The notes under the pieces are model-generated. The model ran no database searches. It saw nothing but the letters and a program-made list of their open reading frames with translations, and had not been told where the DNA came from. The position numbers were made by a program, and so were the translations under genes. A DNA stretch of 40,418 bases from Hyphomonadaceae bacterium (GTDB taxonomy: Bacteria > Pseudomonadota > Alphaproteobacteria > Caulobacterales > Aquidulcibacteraceae), in assembly GCA_020848895.1 (NCBI GenBank), contig JADLHI010000487.1:1-40418 (forward strand), read 5' to 3'. Numbering within the stretch: position 1 is the stretch's first letter; each line of letters opens with the position of its first letter. This document shows, piece after piece, positions 16,397 through 24,825 of the stretch.

Positions 16397-16428
16397 AGCG
16401 CCGTGAATCACGGCTCTCGGCGCTTTCT
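16397..16428 (+). terminator. Intrinsic terminator after the metallopeptidase
   Basis: AGCGCCG (16397-16403) pairs with CGGCGCT (16418-16424), followed by TTCT. Inside it a competing small hairpin CCGTG/CACGG (16401-16413) is possible. It lies about 135 bases after the peptidase stop. The remaining bases of 16264-16565 show no gene. Confidence 0.6.
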
Positions 16429-16565
16429 GACAGGCTAGGTCCGCTTTGCGGCGCAGAAGCGTGAAGGACCGCTATTGGGCGGTCGTTGCATAGCCCGAGG
16501 AGTCGAACCGTTCCGCGCATAAAGGGGAGTTAGTGTAAGCTGATCCCAGCTGGGGCGCGTGTCGA

Positions 16566-16928
16566 TCAAATCTCTGGTTGGACGTCTCGCCATTGCTGCA
16601 CGGCTTCCATCGCCTGCGCGGCGTACATCACGCTGGGTCCGGCGCCCATATAGATGGCCAAGCCCATGCACTCAGCAATTTCGCCGTCACTGGCGCCCGC
16701 TTTGACAGCGGCTTTGGCATGAAAGGTGATGCAGGCGTCGCAACGGATCGCGACCGAGATCGCAAGCGCGATCAGTTCTTTAGTTTTGGTGTCGAGCGCG
16801 GCAGTCTTCAGCGCTCCCTGCGCCATGAGGCCAAAGCCCTTCATGATGTCCGGTTGCGCTTGACGGAGTTGAGCAACCAGCGGGTTCAGTTCGTCGGCCA
16901 TGGCTGGCCAGTCTTTGTGAGAAGTCAT
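16566..16928 (-). CDS. AhpD/carboxymuconolactone decarboxylase-like protein
   Basis: A 120-residue helical protein of the CMD/AhpD fold. The redox motif C63-x2-C66 with His70 (RCDACITFH) and the preceding acidic helix (KTKELIALAISVAIRC) are the AhpD-type alkylhydroperoxidase pattern. It would reduce peroxides or serve as a thiol-disulfide partner. The ATG at 16928 is chosen because conserved sequence starts close after it; the longer frame upstream has shadow-like composition. It follows a DUF983 gene and a peroxiredoxin on the same strand with gaps near 60 bases, perhaps one oxidative-stress transcript. Confidence 0.88.
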   Translation of the reverse strand: MTSHKDWPAMADELNPLVAQLRQAQPDIMKGFGLMAQGALKTAALDTKTKELIALAISVAIRCDACITFHAKAAVKAGASDGEIAECMGLAIYMGAGPSVMYAAQAMEAVQQWRDVQPEI

Positions 16929-16984
16929 GCTCAATGTTTTAGAATGGCGCCGAACGGCGTCGTTGATCGCTCGCAAAGCGCGTC

Positions 16985-17353
16985 TCACACATTGTGGATC
17001 CGCAGCGCCCACAACAGACCAATCACCGCGCCTTTAGCACGCGGCAAAAGCAAAAGCGCGGTCGCCACAGCGCCGCCGAGTATGAACCAGATCGCGTATG
17101 GCGATTCCTCCGACTTGAACGCGAGGATGAGCGTCATCGGCGTGAATATCGCCCCGACCAAGAACATCACGAAGTAGGCGGCGAAGTCCGCTGACTGATA
17201 CTGGCCCAGCTGCTCGCCGCAGGCGTCGCATTGCGCCGCCGGATTGATGAATCCCCTCAGCAACGCACCCTTGCCGCAGGCGGGACAGCGGCCGATCGCG
17301 CCGCGACCCATTGCTGGAAAGATCGGCCGTGTCGGTGGTGGTGAGTCGTTCAT
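16985..17353 (-). CDS. DUF983 family membrane protein (second copy)
   Basis: A 122-residue protein with the same plan as the copy at 13847-14200: zinc ribbon C23-x2-C26 and C42-x2-C45, then two membrane segments (about 60-80 and 90-110). The N-terminus is longer and proline-rich. The ATG at 17353 fits the conserved start; an upstream frame of 32 more residues is poor. It lies between the peroxiredoxin and the AhpD-like gene. Two divergent paralogs in 3 kb suggest an old duplication rather than a recent one. Confidence 0.86.
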   Translation of the reverse strand: MNDSPPPTRPIFPAMGRGAIGRCPACGKGALLRGFINPAAQCDACGEQLGQYQSADFAAYFVMFLVGAIFTPMTLILAFKSEESPYAIWFILGGAVATALLLLPRAKGAVIGLLWALRIHNV

Positions 17354-17415
17354 GATGGGATTCCCAAAGCGCTCCCGCCTCGGTGCATGCGCCGAGGCGG
17401 AGAGTTCGATTGTCG

Positions 17416-18060
17416 TCAGGCTGAAAGGCGCTTCTTGGAGAAGTACCAATCGGTGTAGTCATAGCCCTGGCCGGCGCGTGCTTCGGCGTCGGCGGCAGTC
17501 TTCGGCGGCGGCACGATGACGGGTTCGCCCGGCTTCCAGTTTTCGGGTGTAGCGACACCATTCTTGTCGGAGGTCTGCAGGCCTTGCAGGAGACGGAAGA
17601 TTTCGTCGACGCTGCGGCCGTTGCTCATCGGGTAGTAGACCATCGCCCGGATCTTGCTGTCGGGGTCGATGAGGAAGGTTGCGCGAACCGCCGAGGTGTC
17701 GCCAGCGCCCGGATGGATCATGCCATAGGCGCGCGCGACATCCATTTTCAGGTCTTCAATGATCGGGAAGGGGATTTCGACGCCGAATTTTTCCTTGATG
17801 TTGCGGGTCCAAGCCAGGTGAGCGAACACCGAGTCGATTGAGAGCCCGAGCAATTCGCAATTGAGGGCCTTAAAGCGCTCAGCAGCGTTAGCGAAGCCGA
17901 TGAATTCGGTGGTGCAGACCGGGGTAAAGTCCGCCGGGTGCGAAAACAGGATGAGCCACTTGCCCTTGTAATCGGCCAATTTGCGCGGGCCGTGGGTGGT
18001 GACGACGTTGAAGTCGGGCGCGACTTCGTTGATGCGCGGTAGTGAGGCTTGGTCAGTCAT
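17416..18060 (-). CDS. Peroxiredoxin, Prx6/1-Cys type
   Basis: A 214-residue thiol peroxidase. The peroxidatic cysteine is C49 in HPADFTPVCTTEF. The only other cysteine is C68, which is not at a usual resolving position. The long C-terminal extension (from about 160, ending YDYTDWYFSKK) marks the Prx6-like subfamily, which reduces peroxides with outside thiols. GGAG precedes the ATG at 18060 at good spacing. The upstream promoter (18088-18118) shares bases with the sulfide promoters, so it may belong to the same stress response. Confidence 0.93.
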   Translation of the reverse strand: MTDQASLPRINEVAPDFNVVTTHGPRKLADYKGKWLILFSHPADFTPVCTTEFIGFANAAERFKALNCELLGLSIDSVFAHLAWTRNIKEKFGVEIPFPIIEDLKMDVARAYGMIHPGAGDTSAVRATFLIDPDSKIRAMVYYPMSNGRSVDEIFRLLQGLQTSDKNGVATPENWKPGEPVIVPPPKTAADAEARAGQGYDYTDWYFSKKRLSA

Positions 18061-18087
18061 GTGAGGAACTCCATTTCCATGAATATT

Positions 18088-18118
18088 AGTATATGCGGAA
18101 ATAGAGATATAAAGCCAA
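18088..18118 (-). promoter_or_regulatory. Predicted promoter of the peroxiredoxin gene
   Basis: On the minus strand TTGGCT (18113-18118) and TATACT (18088-18093) stand 19 bases apart. Read on the plus strand, the segment at 18089-18102 starts GTATATGCGGAAAT; this agrees in 11 of 14 positions with the minus-strand sequence of the sqr/arsR promoter core. That is suggestive of a shared regulator but short enough to be chance. Confidence 0.45.
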
Positions 18119-18166
18119 TAGATTGTCGCAGTGAAGTGTATTGGGAGGCTCTATGGCGAACGAAGA

Positions 18167-18184
18167 GGGCGGCCGAAGCCGCCC
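18167..18184 (-). terminator. Intrinsic terminator of the cydABX operon
   Basis: GGGCGGC (18167-18173) and GCCGCCC (18178-18184) form a perfect 7-bp GC stem with a 4-base loop. On the minus strand it follows the cydX stop by six bases and leads into a T-rich run (CTCTTCGTT). Confidence 0.7.
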
Positions 18185-18190
18185 CCGAAA

Positions 18191-18316
18191 TCACCGCCCA
18201 GATGCAGAGTCGCCGCGGTCGCCTTCGTCAGTGTAACGAAGCTCGTGCCACATGCCGTTGAGGATGGCGAAGAGACACACCAGAAGAACGCCGAGGATCC
18301 AGGTGAAGTACCACAT
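18191..18316 (-). CDS. cydX: Cytochrome bd oxidase small subunit CydX
   Basis: A 41-residue protein found by reading the minus strand directly after cydB. It begins MWYFTWILGV, continues as a single membrane helix (LLVCLFAILNGMW) and carries the HELR segment, then an acidic tail. The start MWYFxWxLG and the N-x-MW-E pattern are the CydX/YbgT signature. CydX is a third subunit that stabilises the heme groups of cytochrome bd. GAGGAG lies six bases before the ATG, and the gene starts 12 bases after cydB. It is followed at once by a terminator. It is short enough to be missed by standard gene calling. Confidence 0.93.
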   Translation of the reverse strand: MWYFTWILGVLLVCLFAILNGMWHELRYTDEGDRGDSASGR

Positions 18317-18328
18317 TGTCGCTTCTCC

Positions 18329-19477
18329 TCAGTAGACTGCGTGCGGGTCGCGGTTGATGTCTTCGGCAGTGACGCGGCCCCACATGACCTTGAACGCCCA
18401 AGCCGTGTAAGCGAGCACGATCGGCAGGAAGACCACCGTCACGATCAGCATGATGAAGAGTGTGAGATGGCTCGATGATGCGCTCCAAGCCGTCAGGCTT
18501 GAGCCGGGGTCGAGCGAACTCGGCAGGATGAACGGATACATCGAGGCGCCAACGGAGGCGATAATGCCAGCAGCGCTGAGCGATGAACCTGTAAAGGCAA
18601 CCGGTTCGCTGCGCAGCCAAAGTCCGACGAAGGCAAGTGCTGCGCCGAGCAAGCCGATCGCCGGCGCGGCGATCATCCAAGGATAGACGCTGTAATTGGC
18701 GAGCCAGCCGCCTGCCTGAAGTGAGACATCATAGAGATGCGGATTGGCGGGTGTGTTCGGCGCGATCGCGCCATTGATCACGTAACCCATGCCACTTTGC
18801 ATGATCCAGATGCCGCCTAACGCAAACAGCACGAGCGAGAGCAAAGCTGCAATCATGCCAATGCCGCGCGCACGCGAACGCACCGGATCGTCGGCCTTCA
18901 GGCCAAGCCAAGCGGCCCCATGCATCACGAGCATCGCCACAGACGTCAGTCCGCAAAGCAGGGCGAAGGGATTGAGCAAGCCCCAAAAATTGCCCTCGTA
19001 GGTCATGCGCAGCGTGTCATCGAAGCGGAACGGCACGCCCTGCAGCGCGTTGCCGACGGCCACGCCGAAAATCAGAGCCGGCACAAACCCGCCGATAAAC
19101 AGAGCCCAATCCCACATCGCGCGCCAGCGTGGATCATTACGCTTTGAGCGGTACTTGAACGCGACTGGACGCAAGATGAGCGCAAACAACGTAGCGAACA
19201 TCGCAAGGTAGAAGCCTGAAAAGCTGACTGCGTAAACGAGTGGGAAGGCCGCGAAGATGGCGCCGCCGCCTAACACCAGCCAAACTTGGTTGCCCTCCCA
19301 AACAGGGCCGATCGTGGTGATGGTGACGCGTTTTTCTGCATCGGTGCGGGCGACGAACGGAAGCAGCGCGCCTACACCCATGTCGAAGCCGTCGGTGACA
19401 GCAAAGCCGATCAATATGATGCCGAGCAGGCCCCACCAGATGATGCGGAGCGTTTCATAGTCGAGCGGAAGGTCCAT
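18329..19477 (-). CDS. cydB: Cytochrome bd ubiquinol oxidase subunit II
   Basis: A 382-residue integral membrane protein with about eight or nine hydrophobic segments and the family start LPLDYETLRIIWWGLLG...VTDGFDMGVGALLPF. It is the second large subunit of the quinol oxidase and has no heme of its own. AGGAG precedes the ATG. It starts 11 bases after cydA and is followed by cydX, so the operon is cydA-cydB-cydX. Confidence 0.97.
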   Translation of the reverse strand: MDLPLDYETLRIIWWGLLGIILIGFAVTDGFDMGVGALLPFVARTDAEKRVTITTIGPVWEGNQVWLVLGGGAIFAAFPLVYAVSFSGFYLAMFATLFALILRPVAFKYRSKRNDPRWRAMWDWALFIGGFVPALIFGVAVGNALQGVPFRFDDTLRMTYEGNFWGLLNPFALLCGLTSVAMLVMHGAAWLGLKADDPVRSRARGIGMIAALLSLVLFALGGIWIMQSGMGYVINGAIAPNTPANPHLYDVSLQAGGWLANYSVYPWMIAAPAIGLLGAALAFVGLWLRSEPVAFTGSSLSAAGIIASVGASMYPFILPSSLDPGSSLTAWSASSSHLTLFIMLIVTVVFLPIVLAYTAWAFKVMWGRVTAEDINRDPHAVY

Positions 19478-19488
19478 GATCGTCGCTC

Positions 19489-21063
19489 CTATTCTGCGGG
19501 GACTGCGGCGCCTGGCGCCAGGGGCGCTGCGCCCGCGCCGTGACCATCATGCGCGTACGGCCCAGCTTTGATGAGCCTCAGCATCAGCCCCATCTCGATG
19601 ATGAAGAGCGTCGAATAGATCAGGACGAATCCGACGAGACTGACCAGAACGGTGTTTCGATCGAGGCTCGAAACGCCAAGGAAGGTTGGCAGCACCCCAT
19701 CGATGATCCAAGGCTGACGGCCCATCTCGGCCAGCACCCAACCGAATTCGGCAGCGATCCACGGCAACGGAATGGCGAGCACCGCGGCCCAAAGCAGAGG
19801 TTTGAAGCTGCAGCTCCTTATGGACGCCATGAAGAACGCGACAGCAAAGAGTCCGACGAAGAAGAAGCCCAGGCCCGCCATGAAGCGGAAGGCCCAAAAG
19901 AGAAGCGTGACGTTGGGGACGGTGTCCCAGGCGGCTTGCTGAATCTGTTGAGGCGTAGCGTCGGCGGGATCGTCGACATATCGGCGAAGCAAGTGCGCGT
20001 AGCCAAGGTCACGCTTGTGAAGCTCGAAGGCTTCGCGCGCTTCGGCATTGTTCGGGTCGGTGCGAAGGACCTGGAGTGCGGTATCCGCAGCGATGCCATT
20101 CTCAATGCGGCTCTCCGCGATCGCCACGAGTTCCAGAATCCCTGTGACTGGCTGATCGACGCTGCGCGTCGCGATAAGACCCAACACCCAAGGGATCTTG
20201 ATCTCGTAGCGATTGACGCGGTTTTCGACGTCCGGGATTGCAAATAGCGCAAGTCCTGCGGGTGCAGGCTCAGTCTCCCACATCGCCTCCAACGCCGCGA
20301 GTTTCATCCGTTGGTTGTCGGTGAGCGTGTATCCGCTCTCGTCACCCAGCACGACAACGGAGAGTGAGGAGGCGAGGCCGAAGGCGGCGGCAACCGCGAA
20401 TGATCGGCGGGCAAAGCCCACGTTTTTCTTTCGCAGCAAATAGTAGGCGGAAACGCCGAGCACAAAGACAGCGGCCGTCACATAGCCAGCGCTTACTGTA
20501 TGGACAAACTTTGCTTGCGCGACGGGGTTGAAGAGCACGGCGGCGAAGTCGACCACTTCCATGCGTTGCGTGGCCGGATTGAATTCGGCGCCGACAGGAT
20601 TTTGCATCCAGCCATTGGCGATCAGAATCCAGAGCGCTGAGAGGTTCGAGCCGAGCGCAACAAGCCAAGTCACGGCCAAGTGGCCGAGCTTCGACATCCG
20701 ATCCCAACCGAAGAAGAAGAGTCCAACCAGCGTCGCTTCCAGGAAGAAGGCCATAAGGCCTTCGATGGCGAGCGGTGCGCCAAAGATGTCGCCGACATAG
20801 TGACTGTAATAGGCCCAGTTCATCCCGAACTGGAATTCCATGACGATGCCGGTGGCCACGCCCATGGCAAAGTTGACGCCAAAGAGCGTGCCCCAGAACT
20901 TGGTCATGTCTCGCCAAATTTGGCGCCCGGTCATGACATAGACGCTCTCCATCACGGCGAGCATGAACGAGAGACCCAGCGTTAGCGGGACGAAGAGGAA
21001 GTGGTACATCGCGGTGAGCGCGAACTGCCACCGCGAGAGGTCAACCACAGACATGTCGATCAT
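19489..21063 (-). CDS. cydA: Cytochrome bd ubiquinol oxidase subunit I
   Basis: A 524-residue membrane protein carrying the hemes b558, b595 and d; it oxidises quinol and reduces O2 without pumping protons. His21 (TAMYHFLFVPLTLG) and His188 (KFVHTVSAGYV) match the known axial ligands, the acidic pair falls at E101 and E109 (IEGLMAFFLEAT), and the GRQPW motif is near residue 450. The start is the ATG at 21063, preceded by GGGGGA; the open frame extends upstream without support. Cytochrome bd has high oxygen affinity and is known to resist sulfide, which fits the sulfide genes further right. Confidence 0.97.
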   Translation of the reverse strand: MIDMSVVDLSRWQFALTAMYHFLFVPLTLGLSFMLAVMESVYVMTGRQIWRDMTKFWGTLFGVNFAMGVATGIVMEFQFGMNWAYYSHYVGDIFGAPLAIEGLMAFFLEATLVGLFFFGWDRMSKLGHLAVTWLVALGSNLSALWILIANGWMQNPVGAEFNPATQRMEVVDFAAVLFNPVAQAKFVHTVSAGYVTAAVFVLGVSAYYLLRKKNVGFARRSFAVAAAFGLASSLSVVVLGDESGYTLTDNQRMKLAALEAMWETEPAPAGLALFAIPDVENRVNRYEIKIPWVLGLIATRSVDQPVTGILELVAIAESRIENGIAADTALQVLRTDPNNAEAREAFELHKRDLGYAHLLRRYVDDPADATPQQIQQAAWDTVPNVTLLFWAFRFMAGLGFFFVGLFAVAFFMASIRSCSFKPLLWAAVLAIPLPWIAAEFGWVLAEMGRQPWIIDGVLPTFLGVSSLDRNTVLVSLVGFVLIYSTLFIIEMGLMLRLIKAGPYAHDGHGAGAAPLAPGAAVPAE

Positions 21064-21109
21064 AAGCGTCCCCCAAATCGCGCTGGCTGCAGCACTAGCG
21101 CGCAAGGCT

Positions 21110-21145
21110 CTGACGGTATATAAGAGAAAGCGAATATAGAGGCAA
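21110..21145. promoter_or_regulatory. Interlocked divergent promoters of cydA and cydD
   Basis: For cydA (minus strand): TTGCCT (21140-21145), a 17-base spacer and TATATA (21117-21122). For cydD (plus strand): CTGACG (21110-21115), 17 bases and AATATA (21133-21138), weaker. Each -10 lies two bases from the other promoter's -35. The element GTATATAAGAG (21116-21126) matches CTATATATGAG of the sqr/arsR and MBL/tauE promoters in 9 of 11 positions. One bound repressor would block both directions. Confidence 0.6.
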
Positions 21146-21174
21146 CGGCCAATTGTTGCGTCTTGGGGCCGCAT

Positions 21175-22764
21175 GTGAACGTGCAATCCAGTTTGATCGA
21201 GATCAAAGACCCGGTTCGTCGCGAGATAAACGCGGCTGCGGTCGCGCAGTCGCTCGCGTTCGTCGTTGCGGTCGTTCAAGCTGGGGTCTTGGGTTTTGCC
21301 CTCGCGGCGCTGGTGAGCGAAGGGCGTTTCGCGCCTTTGCTGTTTTCGGTTTGGGTTGGGCTTTCCCTCCTTCGTCTTGTCGCCGGCTATGCGGCCGAGG
21401 CGACGGGCGCGAGAGCGGCAGCGAAGCTGAAGCGCCTGCTTCGGGGAGGTATCTCGCGGTCGTTTCTACGCGAAGGCGAGGGGCCGGACGGATCGGTTGT
21501 CGCCGCCATCAACGATGACATCGATGCGATCGGGCCATACGTTTCTCGCTATGAGCCGGTTCGCATCGCTCTAGCGGCGGGCATGGTCGCGACGCTCGCC
21601 TTTGTATTCACGCAATCATGGGTCGCTGGGGTCATACTTATCCTCACGGGGCCGCTGACGCCGCTCTTCATGGCTTTGGTCGGCTATCGGGCACAGGAAG
21701 AGTCGCGCCGAAAGCTCGACGCGCTTCAGGATATGTCACGCTACTTTGTCGGCCGCCTACGCGCGTTGGATATTATTTCGGCATATGGCGCCGAGGCGAG
21801 GGAGGCGCAGCGTTTGCGCCGCCACGCCGAGACGCATCGCAGCGCGAGTGTCGGCGTTTTGCGCGTGGCGTTTCTCTCCTCCGCTACGATCGACTTCTTC
21901 GCCACGCTCTCTATCGCCTTGGTCGCCACCTATGTGGGGCTCTCGCTCTTGGGGATCATGCCATTTTCCACGGGTGAGACCGTCACGCCGGCTGAAGGGT
22001 TCGCGGCGCTGATGATTGCGCCAGAATTTTTCGCGCCTCTTCGTCGCTTTGCCCAGGCCTATCACGACCGCGCCGATGCGGCGGCAGCGGCGGAGCGGTT
22101 GGCGCCGTTCTGGGCGGATACCACGACCGAGATGGTGGGGCAGGAGTGCGCCGGAGCAGCCGGTCGCGTTGAGGCGATAAGACTCCAAGTCGGCTTCGCT
22201 GGCGGCGCAGTCACAAGGCCGATAGATGCGGTCTTTCTTCAAGATCAGATCAGTGTGCTCACCGGCGACTCTGGCGCCGGGAAGTCGGCGTTGCTGCACA
22301 CGATCGCCGGATTGCTCGCGCCGGCGGCAGGCTCGTTGCAACGCGCGCACGGCGCGGCTCCAGTTCTCGTCGTACAATCGCCTTTCTTGTTTGCAGGCAC
22401 GGTTCGCGAGAACTTGGCGCTCGGAGTGGCCTACAGCGACGAGCAAATGATAAGCGCGCTCCAGCAGGTGGGACTCGCGGATGAAGGTCCAACAGCATTC
22501 AGTCTGCTTGATCGTCCGCTCGGAGAAATCGCACTTGGTGTATCCGGCGGAGAAGGGCGGCGTCTTGCTATTGCACGCGCGCTGCTTCGCGAGACGCCGG
22601 TGCTGTTGCTGGATGAGCCGACGGCCCATCTCGACATGGAGTCTGAGCGAACGCTTATCGAGGCGCTGAAGCGCGTTTCGCGCGGCCGCATCATTATTGC
22701 GGCGACACATTCGCCCATACTATGCGCCGCAGCCGATCAAAACATCGAAGTGGCGCCGGGATGA
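21175..22764 (+). CDS. cydD: ABC transporter CydD (cytochrome bd biogenesis)
   Basis: One half of the CydDC ABC exporter, which moves cysteine/glutathione-type thiols or heme-related compounds to the periplasm and is needed to assemble cytochrome bd. Residues about 20-290 form the membrane domain; the ATPase follows, with Walker A GDSGAGKSA, signature VSGGEGRR and Walker B LLLDEPTAHLD, then a His switch at ATHS. I use the GTG at 21175, which has GGGG six bases upstream; TTG at 21163 is possible. It is divergent from cydA and overlaps cydC by 4 bases. Confidence 0.9.
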   Translation: MNVQSSLIEIKDPVRREINAAAVAQSLAFVVAVVQAGVLGFALAALVSEGRFAPLLFSVWVGLSLLRLVAGYAAEATGARAAAKLKRLLRGGISRSFLREGEGPDGSVVAAINDDIDAIGPYVSRYEPVRIALAAGMVATLAFVFTQSWVAGVILILTGPLTPLFMALVGYRAQEESRRKLDALQDMSRYFVGRLRALDIISAYGAEAREAQRLRRHAETHRSASVGVLRVAFLSSATIDFFATLSIALVATYVGLSLLGIMPFSTGETVTPAEGFAALMIAPEFFAPLRRFAQAYHDRADAAAAAERLAPFWADTTTEMVGQECAGAAGRVEAIRLQVGFAGGAVTRPIDAVFLQDQISVLTGDSGAGKSALLHTIAGLLAPAAGSLQRAHGAAPVLVVQSPFLFAGTVRENLALGVAYSDEQMISALQQVGLADEGPTAFSLLDRPLGEIALGVSGGEGRRLAIARALLRETPVLLLDEPTAHLDMESERTLIEALKRVSRGRIIIAATHSPILCAAADQNIEVAPG

Positions 22765-24386
22765 GCGCCGATGTGAAATCCTACAGGCGCCTGACGCTGG
22801 CGCTTGCTGCGCTAGCTGGGGCAGCTTCGGTTGCGCTGGTTGGATCGGCGGGGTGGTTCTTGGCCTCAGCCGCAATCGTTGGCGCAGCCGGGCCAGCCAT
22901 TGCTCATGCTTTCAACTTCCTGGCGCCGAGTGCTGCGGTGCGCTTCTTCGCGCTGACACGCACGCTGAGCCGTTACGCGGAGCGCGTGATTGGACATGAC
23001 GCCGTCCTGGCGGAAAGCGCGATCTTGCGGCCGCAGCTCTTCTTGGCTTTCGCGCGAAGGCAAGCACACGAACCGTCGCTATCGGCGCTCGGAGATGTCG
23101 ATGCGCGTGTGATGCGTGATGTGGAGGCGATTGAAGCGGACTTGGTCCAGGTCAAAGCGCCTGCTGCGGCGGCATGGGGCGGCCTTCTGGCGGCGTTGAT
23201 CGCGCTGGTGTTTGTCGGTCCATACCAAGCAATCATTGTCGCGCTAGCGTTCGCCTTCGTTTTCTGGGGGGCGCCTTATTTGGCAAACGCTGCGGGCGCT
23301 GCGAGCAGCTTGCGCGTCGTCCAACAAAGGGCGCGCCTCAGAGAATTATCGGTGTCGCTTGAAAGAGGACGTGATGAGGTGCGAACTCTGGTCGCGGCGC
23401 CGACGGTGCTTGCGATGCTCGACTCTGTCGCGGCAGAGATTGAAGAGAGCGAAATAGTGATTGCCCGTTCGGGAGCGCTCTTCGCTGCATTGATTGGCGC
23501 CGTATGGATCGCCGTCATCATGATGGTGATTTTGAGTGCGCACCTACAAGGCGCCGATCCCGCCGCGCTCGTCGCCTCAGTGTTGGCGAGCCTTGCCCTC
23601 GGCGAGCAAGTGCAAGCTCGCTCGGAAGTCGGCGCACGTCTGCAAGAACGATCACATGCGGGTGCACGCGTGGCGTCGATCCTCTCCGAAATCCCGCGCC
23701 GCGTGGCCTCCGCCGCCCCACCCCGGCCACCGGTAGTCGAAGTTAGGGAGTTTGCCGTTATAGGCGACTGCGGTCGCCCATTGCGCGCGGGCGTGTCGTT
23801 TGCGGCGAATGCTGGAGAGATTGCAGTTTTAGCTGGACGAAGCGGTGCGGGAAAATCGACTTTGTTGCGCACTTTACTCGGGCAGCGCACGCTGCACGCG
23901 GGCGTGGTGCGGATCGGCGGTGCGGAAGCTGATCATCGAGCGGACTTGGCGCAATTGATCGCGTACGCACCGCAGAACGTCGCTCTATTGCCAGGGACAG
24001 TTCGGGAAAATCTCGAACTCAGCGCGCCGGACGCGGACGATGCGCGAATGTGGGAGGCGCTGCGCCGCGCTTATGTCGACACAGTTGTTGCGCATGCGGG
24101 CGGGCTTGACGCTGTGGTCAGTGCGCTCGGTGAGGGGTTCTCGGGCGGGGAGGCGCGGCGCATTGGGCTCGCGCGCGCCTTCATCTCCGGTCGTCCTCTC
24201 CTACTGCTCGACGAGCCAAGCGAAGGTCTCGATGCCGCGACTGAGGCGGATGTGATGCGATCCATTCGCGCTTACATCGATGAAGCGCCGGGGCGATTGG
24301 CTATTGTGGTTACCCATAGGCCAGCGTTCAAAACCATCTCCAATGTCTGGGTCGATTTGGACGACGGCGCTGCGGCCACCGCTTGA
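22761..24386 (+). CDS. cydC: ABC transporter CydC (cytochrome bd biogenesis)
   Basis: The second half of CydDC, 541 residues. The membrane domain (about 10-290) carries the CydC-like stretch FLAPSAAVRFFALTRTLSRY. The ATPase has Walker A AGRSGAGKSTLL, signature FSGGEARR and Walker B LLLLDEPSEGLD, then VVTHRP. The ATG at 22761 overlaps the cydD stop as ATGA, so expression is coupled. It is followed 46 bases later by an ArsR-type regulator on the same strand. Confidence 0.93.
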   Translation: MSADVKSYRRLTLALAALAGAASVALVGSAGWFLASAAIVGAAGPAIAHAFNFLAPSAAVRFFALTRTLSRYAERVIGHDAVLAESAILRPQLFLAFARRQAHEPSLSALGDVDARVMRDVEAIEADLVQVKAPAAAAWGGLLAALIALVFVGPYQAIIVALAFAFVFWGAPYLANAAGAASSLRVVQQRARLRELSVSLERGRDEVRTLVAAPTVLAMLDSVAAEIEESEIVIARSGALFAALIGAVWIAVIMMVILSAHLQGADPAALVASVLASLALGEQVQARSEVGARLQERSHAGARVASILSEIPRRVASAAPPRPPVVEVREFAVIGDCGRPLRAGVSFAANAGEIAVLAGRSGAGKSTLLRTLLGQRTLHAGVVRIGGAEADHRADLAQLIAYAPQNVALLPGTVRENLELSAPDADDARMWEALRRAYVDTVVAHAGGLDAVVSALGEGFSGGEARRIGLARAFISGRPLLLLDEPSEGLDAATEADVMRSIRAYIDEAPGRLAIVVTHRPAFKTISNVWVDLDDGAAATA

Positions 24387-24432
24387 AGATCTATTCGGAT
24401 TTGCTAAATTAGCAGCGGAAACGAGGAGTTGC

Positions 24433-24825
24433 ATGGGATCGGCTGCAAAACGAGTGAGTGCGCGCGGGCCGGTGCGTAAGGTTGCGAGCGCGCGCCGCAA
24501 GCCCGTGTCGGCAAGTGTTCGTCCCGTGGAGCATCTGGAACCGCGCGCTGTGGAAGCGGCGCGCTTGTTGAAGCTCTTGGCGAACGAGCAACGTCTGACG
24601 GTGCTGTGCCGTCTCAGCGGCTCCGAACTCTCAGTGACCGAACTCGGTGAATACGTGAATCTCAGTCAGTCGGCGCTGTCCCAACACTTGGCCAAGCTCA
24701 GAGCAGATGGGTTGGTGGCGACCCGCCGTGATGCGCAGACGATCTATTATCGGCTGGCGGATCCGATCGCCGAGCGGCTGATTGGCGTCCTATGTGAAGT
24801 TTATGGCGGGCCAAGTCACGGCTGA
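24433..24825 (+). CDS. ArsR-family regulator of the cyd locus
   Basis: A 130-residue winged-helix repressor. A basic 30-residue N-terminal tail precedes the ArsR domain: LLKLLANEQRLTVLCRL, the recognition region LSQSALSQHLAKLRADGL, and the wing RRDAQTIYYRL. Two cysteines, C59 and C121, lie in the helices that carry the sensing pair in SqrR/BigR, but they are 62 apart instead of 66, one helical turn short, so a disulfide or polysulfide bridge there is possible but not assured. GAGGAG-like sequence precedes the ATG. It ends the cydD-cydC transcript and overlaps the convergent DUF3422 gene by 10 bases. A role in controlling cyd is likely. Confidence 0.88.
   Translation: MGSAAKRVSARGPVRKVASARRKPVSASVRPVEHLEPRAVEAARLLKLLANEQRLTVLCRLSGSELSVTELGEYVNLSQSALSQHLAKLRADGLVATRRDAQTIYYRLADPIAERLIGVLCEVYGGPSHG

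Noticed and set aside
16172..16411. Minus-strand frame of 79 codons after the metallopeptidase
   Set aside because: Overlaps the peptidase 3' end and the terminator; no family or start support.
21757..22710. Minus-strand frame of 317 codons inside cydD
   Set aside because: Antisense to the CydD membrane and ATPase domains, with shadow-like Arg/Cys-rich composition.
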